A stretch of 64,000 nucleotides of DNA from Puffinus mauretanicus (lineage: Eukaryota; Chordata; Aves; Procellariiformes; Procellariidae): contig JAJKFH010003627.1 in NCBI GenBank assembly GCA_023333565.1, positions 6,243,501 to 6,307,500 of the forward strand, written 5' to 3'. The stretch's first letter is position 1. The number at the start of each line of letters is the position of its first letter. Under the pieces are notes generated by a model. The model ran no database searches. It was given only the letters and a program-made list of their open reading frames with translations, and was not told the origin of the DNA. Shown here in pieces: positions 36,760 through 48,700 of the stretch. The position numbers and the translations under genes are program-made.

Positions 36760-36938
36760 AGGTAAAGCAAAAGCCGCGCGCGCAAGCAAAGCAAAACAAG
36801 GAATTCATTCACTCCTTCCCATCGGCAGGCAGGTGTTCAGCCATCTCCAGGAAAGCAGGGCTCCATCACGCTTAACGGTGACTTGGGAAGACAAACACCA
36901 TCACTCCGAACGTTCCCCCTTCCTTCTTCTTCCCCAGC

Positions 36939-36961
36939 TTTATATGCTGAGCATGACGTCA
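36939..36961 (-). promoter_or_regulatory. LTR core promoter: TATA box with upstream CRE
   Basis: Read on the minus strand, TGACGTCA lies 9 nt upstream of CATATAAAGCTGG. This is a tight and apparently intact core promoter within the solo LTR. It would drive transcription leftwards, through the R/U5 part and into the flank below 36693 if the ATTAAA signal were bypassed. Confidence 0.6.
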
Positions 36962-37222
36962 CATGGTATGGAATATCCCTTTGGTTGGGGTCAGCTGTCC
37001 CGGCTGTGTCCCCCTCCCAGCTTCTTGTGCACCCCCAGCCTACTCGCTGGTGGGGTGGGGTGAGGAGCAGAAAAGGCCTTGACTCTGTGTAAGCACTGCT
37101 CAGCAGTAACAAAAACATCCTGGTGTTATCAACACTGTTTTCAGCACAAATCCAAAACACAGCCCCATACCAGCTACTGTGAAGAAAATTAACTCTACCC
37201 CAGCCAAACCCAGCACAGGTCC

Positions 37223-40200
37223 TCAGCACCTACTGCAGCTCTGGGGGGCCACCCATGCAGTTTTGAGCTCTGCTGCATGTCAGGATCTGCTTGTGTTATT
37301 TCATGTGGGGAGTTTACACAAAATGTGCCACCTGCTAGCAGCCTGCCTGACCATGCCTCAAATTCAGCCCCACTGTGAAGCCCAAACACTTTGCCTGTGG
37401 AGAGCAGAGCAAGGGGAAGCATCGTCTCTCCAGGGCTCTAGAATGTCCTACATGTCTCTAGGATGAAGTCCTACATGGATTCCTTGAGGGCTGAGTTTAC
37501 TGCTCAGCCTTCCCTTCACGTCATCTCTGCCTCATCACCTTTTTTCACAGGACTTGTAGGAACAGAATTGCTTGGAGACCTGTACCCTGTCCTTCACCTG
37601 TTGTAAGTACAGGCTATAAATTCAGTAACCTTGAACGAGACGGCTGCAAAACTAACACAGGGACAAATGCATTCTCCTTCCTTCGGGCTTCCAATGCCGT
37701 ATACATTTTATTTTCAAGGGTGAAGAAATATGATGGAAATCGTCCACTTATTTCAGCAAATACAAAAATTGAAATAAACTCAGGAGTGTTTTTTTCCTCT
37801 AAACCTTGTTTAGTTAATGAAGCTTGTCGTTCGCATCACATTTTTGACAGCTTGTGCTAATAACTTTGTACAGCCTGCAGGATAAATGTCCACTGGTGGA
37901 AATGAGAGGGATCCTTTATATATCCTGTACTATGTACAAGTAGCCCAAGACCTTCCTGCTCAGCCTTTTCCGGGGATGCAAGCGTTGTGTTTCTTGTTTT
38001 GGGTTTAGGGTTTGGAATTTTGTTTTCGATCTTAGTGTACTAACTCAGAAGTAATAAATATTTTAGAACAAAGTCGGAGCAGCTCATTTAGAGTTAGATC
38101 TGACCGTAAGCATGTGATGAATGGGCTTCAATTTAAATGCCAGTGGTTGGGATAGCGGCAGGCGGCGGCTGCCACTCGAATCCTGCAGCATCTACGTGTT
38201 CCAGCCACAGTGGACCTCATTTAATGAGGCAAATTTAATAGGGGTTTAGCCTGGCCTCTGGGATTTCTGAAGCTGCATTTAAGAACCCCAACTAAGGAGA
38301 AAGGACAGATGTCTAACTAAACGTGACTCTCTGAAGGAAATATCTCCATCACCCATAAGAAACTGTTAAAATTGGTCCTTCTCAATTTATCCCTTCAGTT
38401 AATTTTTGTAATGTATAGGCAAAGAAGGCAGGAGTCCCTCACCTTCACGGTGTAATCAATGCAATGGTGTAGCTTCGTGCAAATCCATCACCTTCAAAGA
38501 GTTACTGCTAGATTATACCAGTGAGAAGCAGAAAAAATATCCCCTGTAAATAACTGATGTAAAGGCAAATGTTTGAAAACCTCAAGGATGCTGAGTTCTG
38601 ATTTAGCACAGCTCAATTTCAGCCAAGCCAGTATTGGTCTGAGATGAGTTTTATTGCCATGAAGCTGCTCCAGTGACTCAGGCTTCATTTCTCCTTGCTG
38701 ACAGTCAAGTGAAGATGTGTCTCTGAGCAGTAGGCTCTGCTAAAGTGTAAGTGGTGGCATTTCTTACTTGAGCCTCTTCAAGGAAATGCTGGGTGCTGCT
38801 GGGTTGTATGGACCAGGTCCTTACAAAGCTCTTCTGATTTTAAGGTTTGTCATAATCTTCCTGTAAAAGGGTCGGGTTGTGCTGGGCCACTGACCTGAGA
38901 GGGTACAGGATTGTGCCCTGGCTGAGGATCTAGTTCAGAATATGAATTGCCAAGCTTACTATTATGAATCTATCATTATTATGAGTTAGCATGATATTAA
39001 TCAACAAAGTGATGGTACTGGGCAGCAAATGATCTAGAATGTAATAATCAGTGATTTAATGCTTGTTAAATCAACTGTTGGAGGAAGATGAGCATTTCCT
39101 GAGCCTGGCCTTGCCATTTTCTACTGAGTGAAACACATTTTCTAGTGTTAGCCTTTTTTAATTGAAAGCCATATAAGCCTTTTGGGAGGTAGTGGGGAAT
39201 CCAACAATTGTAGATCTTTTAGAGGAAATAAATAGACTCTGTCATCTGTTGCAGCACTGTCACACTGGTTTCCATTTACAACTGAAAAACAAAGAGAGGC
39301 TAAAGACTGTTTATTCCTATTATTTCCCCTTGATTTGCTTCTTTCTTTGCTTGCATGTGTGGGTGGGTTGTTAAAGTTTTTGTCTTGCTTCGTTTTGCAA
39401 TTCTTTATGACCTGAATTCTGATGCATTGCAGCTCATCTGCAGGCTGCGAGGCTGGAGCGCGCGAGGGTGGGCAGCGTTCAGTTTCTGCTTTCAACTCAG
39501 GCAGGTAGTAAGGGGGGAGGTTATAATTTAGGGAGTGGGAGGAAGATGGTAAAATTAGATGTTTGGGAATTTTTCAAAATGTCCAATGACCACAGTTCCT
39601 GTGTAGGAGGAGATGTCCTTCCCGTCCCTCTCCTCCCCCCGTTCCTGAATGGCTTTGCAGAGCGGCTGTGACTAAGGCTTCGCTAAACTGAAAGTGCCAC
39701 AGCCTGGAATGATAATCAAAAAAGATGCGTGCTGTTATAAACACTCAATCATTTTCCTTCTTTCTTGTGGAGTTGTTATTAAGCCCAGAGGTTCAGAAGT
39801 TCAAAAATATAAAGGAATAATTTGTACAAGAAAAGAAAGGAGTCTATTTCACAAGCCATTGATGCTTCCACTGGGAATTAGCAGTAGCTGTTAGAGTAGC
39901 CGGGGTCATACAGAGCAACCATGCATTCTGCTCCCACTTAGGAAACCCCTAATTTTTAACTTTTTAACAGCCACAAGCTTAAGTTTCTGGCAATGAAAAG
40001 TGGAGGGAATGTTTGAGGAGCTCTTATTAAAAAAATAAACTTCAAATGATGATTGACTCCCCGTTTATGTCTCTAGAATGGGGCCCATAAATCTCAACAG
40101 TTTTCTCTTCAATGGCTACTTGTTCTTTTTGGTTGGTGACAACTTTTATTTTAAGCGAGCTCAATTCTTAAATTAACCCTTCTGTTGACTCAAGCCTCCT

Positions 40201-43200
40201 TGTTTGTCTTTGCTTTGCCTCCCACGGATAGAGAAAAGCTTAGCATATGGTAACGGATCCATTCCCATTTCATGGTTGACGTGAAATGTGGGCATTGCTG
40301 TGTGGCTGGAAGAGGGAGGCACCAGACTTCAGGAGATCTGCTTCCAAAGAAAGCACTGGGAGTCCCCTTTGGGTCCTTGACGTAGGACTTCTGATAGGCA
40401 GATGAGCACTGAAGGTTTAACTCATTTGAGCACAATATTCAAATTCAGATGTGGGCATTCAAACTCCCAGTCCCATCCAGTATGGATGGGTTCTGGCACT
40501 CCCTTTTAATAACAACTATAGGGATATAGCTGCCCAGCGGTCCCTGGATTTTTCCTGTGTTTAGAACAAAATCTAACCTTTGAAGCCTAGTAAGGAAATA
40601 CCTAATATAAAACCCATAAAAATCTCAAGCAGCATCAGCCACTGAACCTACCAGAAGACACAGCTGAAAAAGGGGTTGACGAGCAAGAGCGCCGTGCCCG
40701 TGGGTGTCCATTAGCTACTGAGTCTCCTTCACAGGTATGCAAGCTCTGGGAGCCAGCAATACTCGTACTCCGGTGCCTGCCTGTGTGTGGCCAGCCAAAT
40801 TTGGAAGCTCTATCTTATATCTTTCTGTCAGTGACCTGTTATACAGTCCTGGGGCCTAATGCTTGTGTCAACATGAGGTTAGGTTTCATGGCATCCAGAG
40901 CAGAGCAGGAATGTCCTGGCTTATATTTGTCTCCCCAGGAGAGGGAGAGGGTGGGAGAGAAGCATTCAGCAGCTACTGGGCAATCTTCTGCCATCTCTTG
41001 ACAGGTAGTGATATAAATCAGGGGCTTGAGTGGGACATGAAGGCAAGACCTCGTTGCTCTGTTTAGATCACTATCAGCCGTGATTAATTCAGTGCTATAG
41101 GTGGAAGGATAAACGAGGCTTCCTGTAATCTTAATTGTTTCTACCAGCCTTTGAACTGATGCATCCATCTGGTAGCATTTAGTTGTGAATACAAAGAGTC
41201 AAACCGTGAATACGAAGGCCCAACACTGCATGGTAGGCAGCAGGACCAGTTCTGAGAAATGCCAGTGCCAGCTGGGAATTGGTCTCTTGGTCATGCAGTA
41301 CAACTGAGGCAAGAGGACTCGAGTTAGTCCTGAATAGGTGGCTTGCAATATCATCTGGAAACTTTTAGGTGCCAGAACTTTTAAATTTATTAGAGAGGAG
41401 ACTGTCAAAACTGCCTTAAGATGGCTAGGGATGGACTAGAAACTTCATACGATGCTACAGGGACTCCTGCTCTGCCATTCCCAATGCTCTTATGACAAGT
41501 CCGAAGAGAAAACAATGTGGATTGCTTTTCTTGAGCAACTGCAATTGTAATTGAAAGAGATTTTGTGGATCTGTCACAGAACTACTATCTCCTTGCATCA
41601 GGAGTCCTTCCTCTCCTCTCAAGACTCTCTCTAATGGCTTGGGTCTGCAACCTTTGCAAGTAACTGACTCCTACGCTCATCCATCTACCTTCAGCGCTGT
41701 GCACAGGGTTTGACTTTGCTTTGACATTCTTGTGTACAAAGCATTCCCATGATAATAACTTGAAAAATACCATGCTAGTTTTACTCCCTCTTTAACGTCA
41801 CCATGTACCTATGGGAAACTCTGAAAAGGGCAACAATCTTGATATATTTGGTGGAGGGGGCATGTTTTGAAAGCAGAAAGATCTTTGGCAAATGCAGCCT
41901 GCAAGGAACAGAACTAACTTATTTCAGCTGACAGCTTTGGAGAAAACCAGCATTGCTGAGTTTCAAATTAGTGTGGGTAGACACTAATAAGAAAATTTAG
42001 GGCTAGCAATTCAGAGGGGATAGTTTATTGCTTTTTGGTTAATCCCTTTTCAATTTCTATCAACATAGAAAGGGCAGACCTTTTTCTCTCAGTCATTTGT
42101 GCCCAAAGCAAAATGTGATGAAAACAGGCAAACTGAGATGTAATTTAGGTTCCTAAAAGTAAAGAGGAGAGGTCACCCCATCAGAAAAAGAGAGTCAGAA
42201 TTTGCAGTTTAAATGAGACTCCATGAAGTCTTTGTCTTAGTAATGTTTGTATCCTAATGCTTTGAATCCAGTAACTTCTAGTTACCAGAGCTCAGCGAAG
42301 AATGTTTCCTGGGTAACTTCTTTTGCAATCTATTCAATTTTTGCCTCTCTATATTAACTGTCTGACACTTTTCTCAGAGTGGTTTGGAGTCATTTTCTAA
42401 GTAATTCCAGACCTGCAGCTCATTTCTAAGTGGTCCTGAGCATTTGCTATTCAAAATCCAAGCTAAGTTTCTTAAAATTTGATAATTATATCTCAAAATT
42501 TGGGAACAATTAGACAGCAAGCATAACTGCCCTTGTACAAAATACAATCATGGGGCAAAATTCCCTGTCAAGTGAATTAGCAAAGCATGGTTGGGGCAAA
42601 CTAAGCTGACCAACTTCCATCTGCAAAGAACTTGGTCTATAAAACCACCTGAACCTACTCCCCATCTTGCCTACTTTAGGGAAGGTAAAACGACTGTGAG
42701 CAGGGAAGAAATGCAGAACAGATGTTATCTTCAAAATGAGCTGATCCCCCACAGGTTCGTGGAGGATGTCATCTCCTGCCCCCTGCATCATCCCCTTCTC
42801 CTCCTCCAGGGCGTGCAGGCAGGATTTCAGCGGGTGTAAATCATCAGAACGATGCTAAATTGCACCAGCTGAGACTGGCTCTGAAGCGCCTTGTGCTCCT
42901 AGGAGTTTGGCTTAAGAAGTTAATTCAAACCTGGAAATGATCCTCTGTGCTCTGCTTCGTACCCACACCACTGCTTTGGGATTCCTTGTTGGATGTCTTC
43001 CCTGCTGTCCCGAGGTGGAAGAGTGGGCTGAAGCCTCTGAGCTCCAGCCCCACAGTCAGGATTGTGCAAAAGGCTGCTATTCATCTGTGTTATCCCAGGG
43101 CAACAGCAAAGAGATTTGCTTTGGGGAATTGCTTTTTTTTACCTTGGGGTCTCCAGGACTTGTCTGAGCTGTGTCCACATGTGCAACGTCTTCAATGGCT

Positions 43201-45626
43201 GTAGGATTTCTGGTGCAGTGCAGCTGTAGAGGGAACAACCCGCTGAACATTTATGGAGTGTTTCAGGGGATGGCAGAGTGTGCTTGCTTACACGTGGGTG
43301 TGTTTACAGAGCATCAGTATTAAACAGGCAAGGAAAAAGAGGGGAGGGAGAAAGGATTTTTTTTTTGCTCTACTTCTGGGAGTGCATCTAAGGAGTGGGG
43401 AGATGTGGCTAAAGGGGCAGAAGGTGAACCTGAGGCTTATCTCTTTTTCAGGTATTTTCTCTGCTGTTTGTGTGTATGGACCAAAATGGTGCCTGAAAAC
43501 AGTATTAATTACCTTTTCTATTATTATTATTTATGTGGGGAAGTATTCCATCCTAGGAATATTTGAAGCTGTGCAAAGAATATTCTCCTAGATCCTTTCT
43601 TCCTAGTTAGAAGAAAAAAGAAAAACCAAAATGTTACTTGAATGAAGTGCTTTCTTCAGAATTTGCCAATTTATGTATATGTTTTATAGCAACATCTGAT
43701 TCTTGGCTCTAGCCGGGAGAGCAAAAATCTGTGAACGCTCTTCTTGATTCCTTAGCAGCATATCCTCTCCGGTAGCTGGTTTCATAGGCGTTTTCTGACC
43801 GGAGTGGAGACTGTTTAGCCTAGGCTTAAAAAAGCTTCAAGCAATATGATCTTTTAGTCCCAATGATAATGAAAATATAGCAGTTATAGCTGTCTCTTGA
43901 AAGATAACCTCCCATAATTCATAAATAACAGAATTACATTGAGGGAGCCTAATATATAGTAGAAAATAAAGTGTCTGAATTAATCATTCTGACCTTGAAA
44001 GCTAACAGAGTAGTTTGTTACAAATAATTAATTTTATAAATTTCTTCAATCTTGGCAACTTGTCTGTGAATAGATTGCAGTTTCCTTGAAGCTATTTGTT
44101 AGCTGAATTTATTTGCTGAATAATTGATGTAAATAACTCGGTGAATAGTAAGTAATTATTCTTGGCCTCTGCTTAGTTTGAAGGCAAGTGCTTGGCTAAA
44201 AGTAGATGATATTAGAAATTTGAGCTGCTGTGATTTGATGGCTAGGTCACCTTCTTTCCTTGGATAACTGAATTTTGAATAATTTTTATGTAACTTGCTC
44301 CTTCCAGGCAAAAATCCTGTAGGCTCCAACACGGCTGTAACACTACATGGGGAGTATACAGCACTCCCCGGGCCATAAGGGGAGCAGCATATGGATCTGA
44401 TGCCTCCTCCTTTCCCCCCGGCAGTCTTGCCCATGTGCCCTGAGCTCTGAAGTGACATTTTTTTGTCTTGGGCGTCTCTGCCTCTACATTTGCCGTTTGC
44501 TGCGTCTCCCTCAGAAAGGCAGCTGGAGCAGGAGCTGCTGCATTCATTTCTTGTTAAACTCCTGGCTGCGTCCGTAGCTTTTCCTATGGAAAAGTCCCTT
44601 TGGAAGAGGACCTGGGATGAGATCAGTGGTTGCTTGCAGCAAGCATTGCAGCTCCATGTTAAAACATCCTCGTATCAGCTGCAGCGTATGGATCGGTGAG
44701 AGCATTTTAAAGGGTCCATTTTCGGCGGCAGGCTGCGGCCGCGCAGAGGGAGCCCAGCGGCTGCCTTTGAGGTGTAGCTCCAGCCTTGCCCTCCCGCAAA
44801 GCGCCTGCTTGTCTTCCCGGGGAATTATGATTGATCGCCTTCAGTGCCTTTTCCCAGGCTTTGATAACATGCGCCTCCGAGCAGTTGTCTGCAGGATTTT
44901 TGTGGCCATCTGTTGTTACCCAGGACTGTAATGTCACCACCTAATTGTTTTCCAGACAGGCTCCCTTTGCGCTGGCTTTTTGCTGGAGGAGGAGGTGGCC
45001 TAGGGCATGGGCTGTTTATTCGCACGCTGCTTCTGCACCCAAAACCTCTCTCGCCATCAGCAGGAGGATCGGGGTGAACCGTTCCTTCTGGGCCGAGGGA
45101 CACTTGGGCCAATGCAGCATCTTTATTCACAAAAATCATGCCGTTTGTGTTTGACTCTTTCCTCTGATACTTTTAAGGAAACGAGCCTTTTGCTCCAGCC
45201 GCTGGCGTGATGGGCAGCGCGCTACGCGTCCCTTGTGCAGGCTCCCTCTCCCAGAGCTGCTACGTCAAAGCAGGAAGGGCCGGAGCTGCTCATGGTGCTC
45301 CCCAAATTACATACTTTGCAAGGTCTGCATTGCAACCCCAGAGCTGATCCTGAGGGTATAACTATGAATTTCTAGCAGGAAAGCGGGGTTGTCCTAGTGA
45401 GGCCACCTGGGTATCGCTGTGCCCCGTAACAGCTGGCACAGCTGGGATCCCATCAGCTGTCCTGATTAACGACATGGGTTTTTCTCTAGGTGAGGAAGAC
45501 CTGAAGTGAGCAGGCTGCAAGATCAAGCCCTGTGTTTATTAACAGACATGGGGTATCCCATGCTTGTTTGCTGTTTCCCCCAAATTTGCATAGTAAAATT
45601 AATTCAAACTGAGATAATGCTAAGCT
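37223..45626. other. Long non-coding stretch, no gene seen
   Basis: No exon, interspersed repeat or RNA gene is recognised. The AT-rich segment at about 43.9-44.16 kb, with many TAAT/ATTA motifs, has the look of a conserved non-coding element, but this cannot be tested from one sequence. Confidence 0.5.
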
Positions 45627-45643
45627 AAAAAAAAAAAAAAAAA
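45627..45643 (+). repeat. Poly(A) run, 17 nt
   Basis: Seventeen consecutive A. It is paired with a T-run 91 nt downstream. No processed-transcript sequence is recognised upstream. Confidence 0.9.
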
Positions 45644-45734
45644 CCAACCCGAAAACAAGCGCTTAGCCCTGATGGGCTCAGCTCCCTGCTTACTCTGGAA
45701 GGTTTCCTTTTCTCGTGCTGTTCCAAATCTTGAC

Positions 45735-45752
45735 TTTTTTTTTTTTTTTTTT
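45735..45752 (+). repeat. Poly(T) run, 18 nt
   Basis: Eighteen consecutive T. Together with the A-run at 45627-45643 it forms an inverted homopolymer pair around about 90 bp of unique sequence. Confidence 0.9.
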
Positions 45753-48700
45753 CTTTCCCTGCTGACCTCACGAGGACGCAGTCACCTTCAGGCTTAGGAA
45801 AGGTTCCTTTTTCTACAGCTGCCAACGCAGTCGTGCTGACATGGAGACTGGAAAACTGAGACCGTTGTTGCCCCAAACTGTTTGTCCTTGGCCAGAGGTT
45901 GTGGCTCCATCTGGCTTGTGGGAAAGTGCTCCCCTTCCTGATGCTGTGATTTTTGCTCCAGCATGCTGACGTACGTGGCAATTGGCACCTCTTTGTGCTC
46001 CCAGGGCCAGGAGCTGGAAATTCAGGACGTGTATCTTTATGTCCCCTTCAGCCATTCTTGCTGCAGGAGCAGCAGTCTGGAAAAGGGCCATGCTGGCATC
46101 GCGAGGTGTTAAGCTGGGATGGCTGAAGGAGTTAATCTGCTGCCTGACTGTAATATAATAGAAAGAAAAACATGCCTGTGGGGCAAGTCCATTTTACTAT
46201 GTAGCTTCAGCTGGTAATTAAAAAGAAACAGTTCAAAATTAAGCAGTAATATGAATAAAACCCCAAATTAAATACACCCAGGACAGGTTGCATTTTTCAA
46301 TGGGTGGATGCTTAGCATATCATGAAACCAGGCGTTTTAAAAAAATATCTCAGGTTGGGTGCCTAAAACCAGGAGCTCCCCAAAGCCCCTTAGAGCTTTA
46401 CTTTTTTTCCGTGAGGGTGCCCCTTTCGCTGTGGCTCGCTCGTCACCGGGGCCGACTGGTACGCTCCACTCGGGGCATGTTCCCACATTCCTCCTGTTAC
46501 GGTGGAGACAAAAAAGTAAAATCGAAACCCCAGATGGGCCCGGTAACACTTTTACTTGCGAGTCAAGAGCGCAAATGTGGTTTCAGGTTCTTGGGAAGGA
46601 TTTCACGTGCCCCCTTTGAAGGTGATGATCCCGAAAGCGAGGACAATGTGCCCATTTAAGGTGGAGGAAAGCGATCGTGGGCACTGCCCTTCGGGCGTCC
46701 TGCCAGCCATCAGTTTGGGGAATGCAATTGCTGCGCAAAGTAGCAGGCTGTGACCTTCTCTGTTCGTAGATCAGGCAGCTGGCTACTTTTAAATGGAGTG
46801 GTGCAACTGAGCACAGTGATAATTTTGAGGTAAAGGCACGGGGAGCAGGGAGGTGGGTGTGAGGGAGCGATAGGAGAAGCGGTATTTTCAACCACAAGCT
46901 CCACAACTGGCAGATTTCCAAAAGATGGGAAGTGTTGTCTGAAAAAGGCTCACCCTCTGTTCACCTCATTTCTTACATTCTTTCCCAAAGTATCTGTTAC
47001 TGGACACTTTTGGGGGGTGTTGGACTTATCTGGGATGACTGCTCTTGTTCCAATGACGCCTTTGGAGCAACGTGCTACAGCCCCCGCGGCACCTCTCCTG
47101 GAGTGCTGCTCTTCTCTGCAAACCTTCTCACAAGCTTCTAGTGCCCACAAAACTCCTTAGTTACATGGGAGGATTCCCCTGACATTGAGGCGGCATTTGG
47201 GTTTCTGAATGTAGAGGGTTGCTATTGTCTAGTAAGAGGTGAGATACCCACGCGACAGGAATAACTGAGCAGGGCCTGAGGCCAAGCCTGGCTTGCTGGG
47301 GTGGTGGCCCAGGAAGGGGCAGAGGGGGGACCAGGGGGCAGGAGCTGGGCTTGCAGCCAAGCCCAGGGCATCACCAAATAGGCAGCAGGGCCAAGTCCAG
47401 TTTGTCCTGCTGGACCACTGCCTGCTTTGCCTGGGGGAGTAATGTCTCTGCCTTCCTCTACGGCTACGGGTTTCACGTGGTCTGGTGTTACTTTAGTCAG
47501 CCATCATCCGGTACCGCACAGCCCATCTCCTTTCTCTTTGTGGAGTTGCGTCCATTCACGTCAGTTGAGCACCCCAGCATTTTGTCCCTGTAATGGTTCT
47601 TTCCAATGTCTTTTATTTGAAAACCAAATGAGTCTGTTTAAAACCAAACCCAGTTGCCAGCTACTCAGCCCTGGAAGAACTGTTACTCCTCTGCCACAGA
47701 TGAAAGTGAAGGGAGTAAAGAAAGAAGTGGAAGGAAACAATTTGCACTATCGTATCTGACTTGATTAAAAACTAGTATGGGATTTTTAGGTTACTGGTAG
47801 GCATGGGCATTGGCTTCATACACAGTGTTTTGCTGTCTAGCAGCTTAACAGTCTTCTGAGTCCCATAACCGAATAGCTGAGGTGAGTTCCAGGGAGAAGC
47901 CATTTTCTTCTTAACCACTCTTGGTTCAGCTATAAACAAGAAAAAAAAAATACTGTCTCCCTTCGAGAGTGCGGTCTCATGCCAGAGGTATGAATTGATT
48001 TTACTGTATGTTTACCTTTTTGTTGACAAGATCTAAGGCTGCAGTCCAGAAGTCTAACTGGTGGCACTTGGATCTGCAAGCCATCACTGCCGGGCAAGGT
48101 GTTGGTTACTGGAACTTGTGCACTTCAACCACAAAAGCACTTGTGGAAACGGACTGGTCAGAGTGTAACTCTTTCGTTGCAAACATTTAGCTTTTTAGGT
48201 AGGTTTAGTCATCAAAATTAATCTATTGAACTCAGTACAACTGAGAAACTGGACCTATGCAAGAGTACTGGATGTGAGTAAATGCCTCATACAAAATCCA
48301 CAAAAGCCATACATTTAGGCTGCAAATTTAACAGAGGTAATTCTATCCCTTCCAGTGTTTCAGTTTTGATTAAGTTGCAAATCCTTCCTCTCATTATTTC
48401 TTAATTTATTTGCCTAAGCTTGAATTTGGGCATTGACCAAAGCAGAGAGTTATCCTACAGAGTTACCGCTCACTTACGCCGTTGCTGGTTGGACGTCAAG
48501 CTGAGTTATCGGCAAAAGAGACCGCGCCCATGATGTGGTGAGGGCACTGAAACTAAAACATCCTTCCGCTGCGGTGTGGTGGTTCACAAAAGGGGAAAGG
48601 ATGGAAATTCCGTATCAAAGCTCTTTTTCCCCCCCTCCCTTTCTTCTAAATTAATCTGGACTCTAAGGACTTTTAGAAACTAACACAGTTCATTACATTC

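Larger units (their letters stand above)
36688..37222 (-). mobile_element. Solo LTR of an avian endogenous retrovirus with its target-site duplication
   Basis: The LTR spans 36693-37217 (525 bp) and is flanked by the direct repeat GGTCC at 36688-36692 and 37218-37222. On the minus strand it begins TGTGCTGGGTTTGGCTGGGG and ends TTAAACCACGACA, giving TG...CA termini. Also on the minus strand are a CRE (TGACGTCA, 36954-36961), a TATA box (TATAAA, about 36939-36944) and an ATTAAA poly(A) signal (36754-36759), in the order expected for U3-R-U5. No gag, pol or env remains and there is no second LTR, so this is a recombination-derived solo LTR. A 5-bp duplication favours an ERVL-like (class III) group. 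The terminal sequences match an LTR I know from many neoavian genomes. Confidence 0.88.

Noticed and set aside
45840..45925. Reverse MIR-like segment (GGAAAACTGAG...TCCTTGGCCAGAGG)
   Set aside because: Only two short blocks fit and the middle does not follow the consensus. Too weak to call.
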